Source of the DNA: Azolla caroliniana
Taxonomy: Eukaryota > Polypodiophyta
DNA: 64,000 nt
Reading direction: 5' to 3'
Assembly: GCA_043228905.1 (NCBI GenBank)
Contig: JBHGNT010000017.1
Location: 9,610,001 to 9,674,000, forward strand
A program made the translations under genes and the position numbers. This document shows, piece after piece, positions 54,807 through 64,000 of this stretch (position 1 is the stretch's first letter; each line of letters begins with the position of its first letter). The notes beneath the pieces were generated by a model. It searched no databases. It saw only the letters and a program-made list of their open reading frames with translations, and had not been told where the DNA came from.

Positions 54807-55306
54807 TGTTGGGAAATAGGTCTCTCCGGATGGGATCCGGTGATGAATAATGAGGACCTGGTGGGAACCGGAAGAGAAGACATATCTGTAAATATGTTTT
54901 CTGAGTAAGCCTATTGAGGCTATATTTGTAAATAGCCCTAAGTTCATATAAGTATAAATATGACTTAGGGCAATCACTTTGTAAGTGGTTGTTGATATTG
55001 TTGTAAGTGTATAACTACTGTATAGAGAGAGTGAGAGCGTGAGAGTAGCTACGAGCACTCTCTGTTGTAACCGCCGTCTAGCGAAGATCGCGAGCACGAG
55101 GTCGTTGCCTCTGTGCCTCCACTTTGTATTTTCCTCTCATATAGTGATAGTTGGAGTCCGTGGGTTCCCGTGGTTTTTCCCCTATTAGGGTTTCCCACGA
55201 AAACATCTTGTGTTCACTCTTTAGTTCTCATTTTTGTGTTCTCCATTCTCATCGAAGTGTTCAAGACTTGGTTGTGGCCGAGCAATATTCCGCAGTATTC
55301 CCAACA
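54807..55306 (+). repeat. 5' LTR of copia J, inverted (500 bp)
   Basis: It starts TGTTGGGAAATAGG, ends ATTCCCAACA, and is followed by the primer-binding site TGGTATCAAAGC (55310-55321) and the gag start MFKLTGS (55358). It is opposite in direction to the other LTR of J because the segment 54652-55378 has been inverted. Confidence 0.9.
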
Positions 55307-55378
55307 AACTGGTATCAAAGCGAACAACACAAAAAATCGAAGAATCGATCGGCGGCATGTTCAAGCTCACCGGCTCCA

Positions 55379-55670
55379 GAGAGTGGTCGGCTATGCACAC
55401 TTTGCCCTAAACAAGTTCGTGAGTCTGAGTATCACACTTTGATACAATGCTCTGCCTTTGATCATATTCGACCATGCTTTCCACATCTCTTCAACCAAGC
55501 CCAATCCTTGCATGAATTCCTCTCACAACCACAATGTGCACTCTCGATTGCAACATTCATTGGTAAAGTTCTTCGACATCGAGAGTCACTGCTCACTTTC
55601 ACATGTATCACGTGAAATGTAATATTTTTGGTCTCATAGGTCATATTTGACCTCCGAAGACGATAATATA
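55379..55670 (+). pseudogene. LINE2, 3' part: zinc motif and 3' UTR
   Basis: It encodes GRLCTLCPKQVRESEYHTL, the C-x2-C-x9-H-x4-C motif, and SLHEFLSQPQCALSIATFIG, and stops at 55613. The 3' UTR is nearly the same as that of LINE1 and runs into a CT-rich tail (55671-55704) instead of poly-A. Confidence 0.88.
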
Positions 55671-55739
55671 ATCTATCTCTCTCCCTCTCTCTTTCTCTCT
55701 CTCTATCACCGACTCATTTTGGGATCTATTATGTACAAT

Positions 55740-56341
55740 TTGTACATTGCCTTTGGCATTGTTAATTTTAATACCAATGGAGCATATTTTTTATGGAAAA
55801 AAAAAAAAAAGGGAGTAGTTATTGGGGATACACAAGTTAGTCTCTTACTCTACACAGACGACATTGTCTTGCTCTCGGAGTCGGAGCACGACCTACAAAA
55901 GCATCTTAATGCCCTAGATGACTTTTGTACACAACGAGGACTAGTAGTGAATCTAGTGAAAACTAAAGTCCTTATCTTTCATACATCATCCCGAGTTAGG
56001 AGTAAATGTCACATAATCCTCTCTCATAAACTAGTGAGATAGTTGGATCATATGTATACTTGGGAGTCACTTTTAGTGCTCGCTCAGGTAAATTCTCGAT
56101 GACCCAAGCAGCCAAAGATAGGCTAACGAGAGGGTATGCATCCCTCCCACTATTAGAGAGACAATGCCACCATGCATACTTTCAAAGAGCCACGGACTAA
56201 GGGATGGCTCTTCGACTCATTAGTGACCCCTTCCCTCATGTATGCATCAATAGTATGGGCTCCAGGTCTACCATCTTTCATGTGGACGCAATTAGAGAAA
56301 CCTTTGATGACAATCTTATCACGTCAACTCCGAAGCAATGG
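55740..56341 (+). pseudogene. LINE M, left part: RT fragment of a second LINE family
   Basis: It encodes GVVIGDTQVSLLLYTDDIVL (catalytic YTDD), then RGLVVNLVKTKVLIF, and after a frameshift KGWLFDSLVTPSLMYASIVW. It is unlike LINE1/2 in sequence. A run of 14 A at about 55797 lies just upstream of the RT block. It ends at the damaged 5' LTR of copia G. Confidence 0.82.
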
Positions 56342-56661
56342 ACGGGTTTCTAATGGACGTATTCACACTGTCTCCTTTTGAACACACTAGACTTAAGCTA
56401 TTTATGTAAATAGTGAGCAGGGTAGTTGCCCTAAGTTAGTCAGTATATAAATTGACTTTGTAACCTAGTTACGGGATGGTTGCTCACTTTGTAAAAAGTT
56501 GTAATAAACTTCATTGAACTCTGACTCTCTCTCTCTTGCAAACTAGTTGTCTTCTACTTTCTGTCTTTGCTGCCATCAAAGCTATTATCTTGCATCCATT
56601 TACAATCTTATCCTAGAAGAGTGTTGATTTTGTTCCGCATTAGAAGACGGCGTTCCCAACA
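56342..56661 (+). repeat. 5' LTR of copia element G (first 8 bases missing)
   Basis: It matches 61582-61908 from ACGGGTTTC onward and ends GTTCCCAACA. The primer-binding site TGGTATCAAAGC follows at 56664. A leader of about 640 bp without a gene leads to gag at 57302. Confidence 0.9.
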
Positions 56662-57301
56662 TTTGGTATCAAAGCAAGGTTTTTCTATTTGATTATGTTG
56701 CCGCCTTCTATGTAGTCTCCATCGACAACTCTCCTTTGTGTATCCTGAAGATCTTAGCTGATCTCGACAGGAAACCTACAACAAGATTAGTTACATAAAG
56801 AGAAACGTGACGAAGTCTGCACTCTATTGTTCTAGGTCACTCTTGGTTATGTGATCGTAGCCGCTCGAAGTGAGACTTCTATCCTGGCTAGGCCAAATCG
56901 TTGCTTCACTTGACTAGGCGGAAATCGAATAGATCATCTAACACTTTTCTCCTACTCGTCGTAGTCACCTGAAGCAAACACGACCCCAGGGGCAGCCCCA
57001 ATCTGTGTTTCATTTGACTGAACGACATTCGGGAGGACCAGTCGGTTCCGTCCCTCTCATCGTTGCAGTTAACCAAAACAGGATCGGCCTGGAGTACTGC
57101 ACATAATCCGTGTTGGAAAATCTCAACAAAAATAAATAAATAATAAAAAAACGATATTCGTAATTGACACAACTTGTGTTCAACTTCGGCTATAACAACA
57201 TCGAGGGAGCCTGGCTGCTGCACTCCACCACAGTTCGTAGCTAGCTCCGGACAAAGTCTATTATACCAATACAGATTGCTTCAACATCCGGCACGTCAGA
57301 G

Positions 57302-60300
57302 ATGAGTCTACGGAAGTTCGACAGATCAAACTTCAACTTCTGGAAGGAGCAGATGCAAGACTATCTAATAGTCAAAGGACAAATTGACCCCATTGAGAAT
57401 GAAGACCCTCCAGAAGGATACAAGTCGCTTGAATGGGAAAAGCTCGACAAAATCGTCCGAGCCACCATTCGGATGCACCTATCAGAGTCTGTGTACTTCA
57501 CGGTGCAATCGTGTTCAACTGCCTTCCAACTATGGAAGACACTTTCGGACACTTACGAAAAGAAGGTCACCGCTACCAAGATATACCTGATTCAGCGCCT
57601 TTATAACCTTTGGATGAAAGAGTCTGACTTGTCCATGCACACTTAAACAAGTACGAAAGCTTAAGCTCCCAAATCTTTGCCCAGGGGACAATTATCGAGG
57701 ATGAACTAAAAGCAATGTTGCTCATGAGTCATCTCCCTCCTTCGTGGGAAACTTTCGTTACTACCGTGTGCAATGCGTCGACAGCTGCCGTCAAGTACTC
57801 CTCAGTCAGGAGTGCAATTCTGACTCAGGCAGCTTGGAGAAAATCGTTTGCTAACGACTCACCCAACAACGCTTACGTAGTGCAAGGTTCGACTGACCGA
57901 TCGAACGGCCGTAGAAGAAGTTCTTCATGGCAGCTGAATAATCAACGAAGTTGGTTGCCATGCAACTACTGCAAGAATCCTAGACACATCAAAGCCAATT
58001 GCCATGCACTCAAGGCCAAAAACGATAAGGCTCAGCGAGCCGAGCAGAAGAGTGGCCGACACGAGGAGATCAACTACATTGGCTCTTCGGCCGAAGTATT
58101 GACAAACGACCCAAATATATTGTCAATTGAGAACCCATTCGAATAAGAAGTTCTACTTACGACTAAAGAATCGAGCACATGGCTCTTAGATTCGGGTGCA
58201 TCCTTTCATGTGACTCCTCATCGATCCCAATTTCGGCAATACACGGTCTGACATTCCAACTTTGTTCGAGTAGGAAATTTGCAACACTGCAACATAATTG
58301 GAATTGGCACGATAGAGCTCAACCTTGAGGGTGGCTCTACGTTAGTACTACGCAATGTCCGACATGTACCTGAGAGCTCTCAAGCCCACTGATCTCAATC
58401 GGACAATTGGATGAAGGCGGCATCCGTGTTGGCTTCTCATCAGGAGGGTGGACGCTCCACAGAGGGAACCTCCTGCTTGCTCGAGGACTGAAGATACACT
58501 CATTACATCCTTTGCACGTCACACTTAGAGAGGGTGACCTTTTTTTGGTTGGCATTCCCGTGTCATCACTCTGGCACAGATGACTTGGACACCTCATCAA
58601 GGCTGGCATCACGCACTTATCTAGAGCCGGATACATCCCAAAACACTTCCTCTCAGATCATCAGTTGTGCGAGCAATGCCAATACGGCAAGCATATAGCC
58701 GTAACACACCCTTCATCTACCCCGAGAGAATCGAGTCTGCTCGATTTGGTCCACTCAGACATATGTGGTCCTATGCCACATCAATCCCTTGGCAGTGCTC
58801 TGTACTTCGTCAACTTCATTGATGACTCAACTCGGAAGGTGTGGGCTTATCCGATCAAAACCAAAGATCGTGTTTTCTTGATCTTTTCCGATTGGCTTGC
58901 CATGGTTGAGAATCAGTCCGGCCGAAAACTGATAAGCCTTCGGTCCGATAACGGGGGAGAGTTCAAATCAGAGGAATTTACGACACCCTACAATCCAGAG
59001 CAGAATGGAATTCCCGAGCGAATGAATCAGACAATCCAAGAAAGAATAGTTTCCATGCTCCAACACTCCGGACTGTCGGATGGCTTTTGGGCAGAGGCCC
59101 TACTTATGGCAGTACACATAATCAATATGTCGCCGAGTAGGCCTCTAGGACTTCGGATACCTCAGGAATTATGGACCGGCAGTAAGCCGAATTACGACAA
59201 GCTGAGGATTTTCAGATGTGAGGCGTATGCCCTCGTCCAGAAAGATGATCGCCACAAACTTGCACCACAGTCTAGGAAATGTATTTTTCTTGGTTATGGA
59301 ACAAATGGCAAAATGGGATACCGACTCTAGGACCCCCAACACAGACAGATTGTCTGAAGTTCAAACGTCGTGTTCAATGAGTCAGCCATGCATCAATCGA
59401 TCGAAAAGCCGATTAAAGTCCGAAGGGTAATCTTTTCCGATGTGCCAGCCCTTCACGAAGGCCCAGCGCACAACACACGGTCAGCCTCACGGGTAGCTGA
59501 ACCTTCAAACACCGACTCGGAGAACTTCGACTCAGCACAACCGAACGATTCGGCTTTGGACCATCTAACCATGACACCCAATGCAACTAGTCTAGTCATA
59601 CCTCGAAGATTCGAGAGACTGTTACAACCCCCAGAGAGATACTCTCCTGGCATCTTCTTTACGGACGTCGGAGAACCGACGTCATACGAAGAAGCATCAA
59701 CGCCAGTCGATTCAGCCACCTAGCATCTGGCAACAAAGTCCGAAATGAACTCCATTCACACAAACAAGACTTGGGACCTGGTCGAATTACCGAAAAATCG
59801 ACGGGCTCTTCTGTGCAAGTGGGTCTATCGAATTAAGGAGACATCCGATTCAACCCACCCAAAATTCAAAGCCAGATGACGTCGGAGAACCGACGTCATA
59901 CGAAGAAGCATCAACGCCAGTCGATTCGGCCACCTAGCATCTGGCAACAAAGTCCGAAATGAACTCCATTCACACAAACAAGACTTGGGATCTGGTCGAA
60001 TTACCGAAAAATCGACGGGCTCTTCTGTGCAAGTGGGTCTATCGAATTAAGGAGACATCCGATTCAACCCACCCAAAATTCAAAGCCAGATTAGTAGCAA
60101 AGGGTTTTCGACAGGAACACGGTGTCGATTTTGACGAAATCTTTTTGCCAGTGGTGAAGATGACAACCCTTCGATTCATGTTCGGTGTAGTAGAAGCCGA
60201 AAATTTGGAGCTGATTTAGCTAGATGTCAAAATGGCATTCCTCCATTGTGATCTTGAGGAGGAAATTTATATAGAGCAACCGAAAGGTTTCGTGGCATCC

Positions 60301-61581
60301 GGCCAAGAATATCTAGTCTACTGACTCAAGAAGAATCTTTATGACCTGAAATAGGCGCTGCGATAGTGGTACAAGAAGTTCGACGACTTCATCCAGTTGA
60401 TCGGCTTCTCAAAGAGCGATGAGGACCATTGTCTCTTCACGAAGACAGCTCGAGATGGATCACCCATCTTCCTCATCATCTCGTGGACGAATGCTAATCT
60501 CTGGACACCATGCAGGCAAACTCACCGAACTCATTCGGCAATTGCAGTTGAAGTTTTCCATGAAGGATCTCGGTCCGGCACGACACATTCTTGGTATGAA
60601 GATCAGTCGGAATCGTAATCAACGACAATTGTTTCTGTCCCAATCCGACTACATTGGACGTGTCCTAGAACGCTTCAACATGCACTTGGCAAAATCTACC
60701 TCTACCCCACTCCCCATTAGTACTCGATTGTCTCAGTGAGACTGCCCGACATCCAATTCGAAGGGGGAAATTATGAAGTTGGTACCGTATGCACCGGCAG
60801 TTGGCTCCCTAATGTACGCGATGGTCGCGACACAGCCTGATATCACTCATGCCTTTGGAGTCGTTAATAGATTTATGCATAATCCCGACCGATCGCACTG
60901 GAATGCAATCAAGCATATGTTTAGATATATGGTGGGCACAAAAGACCTTAGTATTTTGTTCGGCCTGAACGGCATCTCAGGCGTAGTCGGATACACTGAC
61001 TCGGACTTTGCAGGTTGCATAGACAGCCGTAAATCGACAACCAGATATTGTTTTAAACTTCCAATGGAGCGATCTTGTGGAAGTCGAAACTTCAGGAGTG
61101 CACCGCCACATCAACGACCAACGTTGAATACATAGCCGCGTACGATGCAGCAAAAGAGGCCTTATAGCTCGGTCGGCTGGCCTGCACATTTCGACAAGCC
61201 GAAATCGGCTTGGCTCCAATTGTTTACAATAATAGTCAGGGTGTTGTTGCTTTGTCGAAAAATCTGGTTCATCACAATGCCTCCAAGCATATCGACGTTC
61301 AATATCATTTCGTTTGGGACAATGTCATTACAGGGAAAATCGGACTAGAGAAAATATCAACAACCGATAATGTCGCGGATGCATTAACCAAGTGTCTTTC
61401 GGCGAATCGATTTCGATCCCTTAGGCAACACATGGGCGTAATGAAGAATCGGTTCAATCAAATCGGACACTCAGGATGCTCTTCGGACACCAGACTTCGG
61501 CTCTTTGGAACTTTGTATCAATTTGTATTATATACTCATTTCGATTACAGATTTCGGATGTATACGCCCATTACGGGGGAG
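57302..61581 (+). pseudogene. gag-pol: Element G: full-length Ty1/copia gag-pol, degenerate
   Basis: Gag (MSLRKFDRSNFNFWKEQMQD; frameshift near 57645) ends with zinc knuckle CNYCKNPRHIKANC (57960). The protease has LLDSGASFHVTP (58185). The integrase has zinc region CEQCQYGKH and a DDE core: HSDICGP, RSDNGGEF and the Glu in PERMNQTIQE, with a short deletion between the last two. The RT segment starts twice because of a 214-bp tandem duplication. It then has stops at LEL-I-stop-LDV, Y-stop-LKK, K-stop-A and R-stop-W, each where Gln or Arg is expected. YVDD is lost to a frameshift near 60480. RNase H (GYTDSDFAGCIDSRKSTT) is recognisable and the frame ends GEC at the purine tract before the LTR. 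It is dead but complete. Confidence 0.9.
59664..60091. repeat. 214-bp tandem duplication in element G
   Basis: GACGTCGGAGAACCGACGTC at 59664 recurs at 59878 and the two units are almost identical. Both carry the TAG in SAT-stop-HLA, so that stop is older. 214 is not a multiple of 3. Confidence 0.93.
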
Positions 61582-61908
61582 TGTTGAATACGGGTTTCTA
61601 ATGGATATATTCACATTGTTTCCTTTTGAACACACTAGACGTAAGCTATTTATGTAAATAGTGAGAAGGGCAGTTTGCCCTAAGTTAGTTAGTATATAAA
61701 CTGACTTTGTAACCTAGTTACGAGTTGGTTGCTCACTTTGTAAAAAGTTGTAATAAACTTCATTGAACTTTGACTCTCTCCCTTGCAAACTAGTTGTCTT
61801 TTACTTTCTGTCTTTGCTGTCATCAAAGTTATGATCTTGCAACCATTTACGATCTTATCCTAGAAGAGTGTTGATTTTGTTCCGCATTAAAAGATGGCAT
61901 TCCCAACA
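61582..61908 (+). repeat. 3' LTR of copia element G (327 bp)
   Basis: It starts TGTTGAATACGGG after ACGGGGGAG and ends GGCATTCCCAACA. LINE M sequence follows directly. Confidence 0.92.
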
Positions 61909-63237
61909 GGTATGCGTCCCTCTCACTCTTAGAGAGACAATGCCACCATCCATACTTTCAAAGAACCATGGACTAAGGGATGGCTCTTCGACTCATTAGT
62001 GACCCCTTCCCTCATGTATGCATCGGTAGTATGGGCTCCAGGTCTACCATCTTTCATGTGGACGCAATTGGCGAGACCTTTGAAGATGATCTTATCACGT
62101 CAACTCTGAAGCAAATCGATAGTACCAGATGACATTATTAGAGCAGAGTTCAGTCAGCCCCTGATGTTAGTAGAAGCACTTTTTCAAGTGGTAGTTTTTA
62201 TTCATCGGATACATAGCCAACCACAAGATAAGATATCATGTCGAGCCTTTGAGGCATCCTGATCCCTACATGCGTCTAGAGACACTAGCTCTTGGTATAG
62301 CACTGTGGTGAGTTGGTTACTTGCAAACGGCATAGACATTAATAACCTACCTCCCTTTAGGTACAACCATGGACTGATCAAACTCTAATATCTCATGAAG
62401 ACCGTAATAAAGTGATACACCAAGAAATATGGCAAATTTACACTCGATATAAATGGATCGCCCCACGAGAGCCACTCCCATCTAAAATGTTGTACTACAA
62501 GGAACATTTCTTGCACTTCTCTAAGTTAGGTTTTATTACACAACCAAGATATCTAGATACATTCTTATCAAATGCACTAAGGGTGGCCATTGGACAACTT
62601 AGGATATCATCTCACCAACTTGAGATTGAGAATGGTCGGGCTAATAGAGTCCCTAGAGAGGAAAGGCTATGTAGGTTATGCCACAGAGATAGAGGATGAG
62701 TATCACTTCACATGCAAGTGCCCAACTTATGCTGATATATGGGAGGAATACTAAGACATATTAGGACCCTCTCCCACCCTCTCCAAACTATTAGATACCC
62801 CGGATGTAAAGAGACTAGGTAGGTATATCTTAGATCTAAAACAACATAGGGAGAATAAATTACAAAGTGTTAACCATAACCCTTTTACTATTCATCAACA
62901 TGTAACTAGTGTAATTTTTCAAGAACAAGGGGAGACGATGAATGGGGATACACTTACGCCGCTCGGCCTCTCTCTTTAGGAAGCAGAAATGCAAAGAACA
63001 ACCAAACGCCCTCGGATGTTGGGCTTCAAAACAAGTCAACACGGAGTAGAAAAGATTAAGAAGATAAGGGAACGTGAGCTACGTCAACTAGAAGCTATGG
63101 TTGGGGTACCTTTTACATTGGGACTACGAGCCACATCCACATCGAAACCCTTTGACCTCGAAGACCTCCTGCTTCTCTTTGAGAGACTTGATGGAAATGC
63201 AATTAGGCCTAGTATAACATCATTTTCATTGTAGAAC
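61909..63237 (+). pseudogene. LINE M, right part: C-terminal region
   Basis: The first 200 bases repeat, with several substitutions, the LINE M sequence at 56133-56338. Then follow REPLPSKMLYYKEHFLHFSK, LSNALRVAIGQLRISSHQLE and a zinc motif (RLCRLCHRDR, then a frameshift, then EYHFTCKCPTY). The last open piece, 62989-63234, has HGVEKIKKIRERELRQLEAM. It is heavily shifted and stopped. Confidence 0.8.
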
Positions 63238-63279
63238 ATGTTTTTTATATAGAACATGTTTGTTATTTTATTAGAACTT

Positions 63280-64000
63280 GTTGAGAATCAAGCTCAACTT
63301 GTTACGCGTGTGCGTGTAGAAAGAGGCGGAACCACGGGGGCCTTGAAGCGAGGAGCGAGAGAGAGAGAGAAGAGAAGACTTGCAGATACGCAAAGGGAGA
63401 AGGAAAGAGAAAGGAACGGCACACTTAATTACAGTAACAGTCGATTACAATATCCAAAGATTGCAAAATCTGACGATTACAACCGGCAAGGCGGCGATGG
63501 TCCCGACACGAGGATCCTACTCACGCACACAGACAGAACACACTCGACTCAAAGAAACAAAAAGGGGAGAGCCTCTGCTGGAAGCACACGGGTTGTCAAC
63601 GAAGCAGAGGCATCGAACTCCCGACACCCACAGAGACCGACGATCGGAGGAGAAGAGAGAGCTCGGCACTCCGTTCTGCAGCAGCACTTCATCCTCGCCA
63701 ACGCCCGATACCCTTTCTTCCTTCTCTCCCTCCTTAAATAGTTCAAAAAAAAAAAGGGACCGTTCTTCCCTAGTCAAATCGCTTTATTCCCTGTCCCTTT
63801 CGATAGAGATACGCATCAATCTTCTAATAAATATGTACTACCTAGTATTTACATCAACCGACCTAATTATGAATTATGTCCACAATATCAATTCTCGCGT
63901 CCACCTATGTGAGCGCCGAATCATGCGCCTTTTTCTCTGATTCCGCCTATGGCCGGTTTTCTTCACGACATCCACCCCCACCAAACCGCGCATCCACCGG
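63280..64000 (-). repeat. Probable minus-strand LTR, cut by the window end
   Basis: On the minus strand it ends GAGCTTGATTCTCAACA. TATTTAAGG lies near 63732-63740 and a GA-rich stretch near the 3' end, a layout like the LTR of B. The end hairpin (GTTGAG/CTCAAC) resembles the copia LTR at 3420. No convincing coding sequence is seen. Confidence 0.45.

Noticed and set aside
63256-63940. Overlapping open frames near the right end as host genes
   Set aside because: They are low-complexity, Arg/Ser-rich, contradict each other in frame, and lie in a probable LTR.

Overview
The window looks like plant nuclear DNA made almost entirely of retrotransposons. I found no host gene, no rRNA or tRNA gene in normal context and no CRISPR array. 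A streptophyte origin is suggested by chromodomain Ty3/gypsy elements, Ty1/copia elements primed from initiator-tRNA-Met-like sites, plant-type LINEs and a CCCTAAA-type telomeric motif. I cannot place the species. The B and C families do not look typical of seed plants, so a moss, liverwort, fern, lycophyte or charophyte is slightly favoured, as inference only. Position 1 is a BamHI site, which may be a clone end. I use letters A to N for elements.

Layout. 1-2694: 3' half of chromovirus A with its 3' LTR, next to a copia RNase H tail and LTR (2694-3884). 3885-6292: degenerate minus-strand relative of C (C2). 6293-8246: minus-strand chromovirus D with LTR. 8254-10390: copia pieces (F). 10401-24351: chromovirus I split in two by about 10.4 kb that holds LINE1 (itself hit by an A-type solo LTR), the 5' end of another C relative (C3) and minus-strand chromovirus E with both LTRs. 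24352-25815: copia N. 26128-55670: LINE2 (plus strand), which was broken by element B (27201-49081, target duplication CCATG) and by copia J (49376-55378, target duplication TGTTG). 55740-63237: LINE M split by copia G. From 63280: an unassigned LTR that runs off the end.

Element B is a large minus-strand Ty3 element with a gag-pro-pol frame and, downstream of integrase, a third frame of about 1,130 codons encoding a nuclear-signal plus coiled-coil protein. Element C, a nearly intact plus-strand Ty3 element, sits inside B's gag leader. A tandem duplication of 32452-37553 then copied half of B plus a C LTR to 43451-48552, and the second C copy was reduced to a solo LTR.

Three points run through the window. 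(1) Ty3 LTRs of several families carry, just inside their 5' end and always antisense, a block with tRNA-gene box A and box B at normal tRNA spacing. (2) LTRs of the TGTCATGA group also carry ordered heat-shock-element arrays a short distance upstream of a TATA box. (3) Nearly every in-frame stop in the broken polyproteins sits where a C-to-T change in CAG, CGA or CAA explains it, as expected from decay of methylated cytosines.
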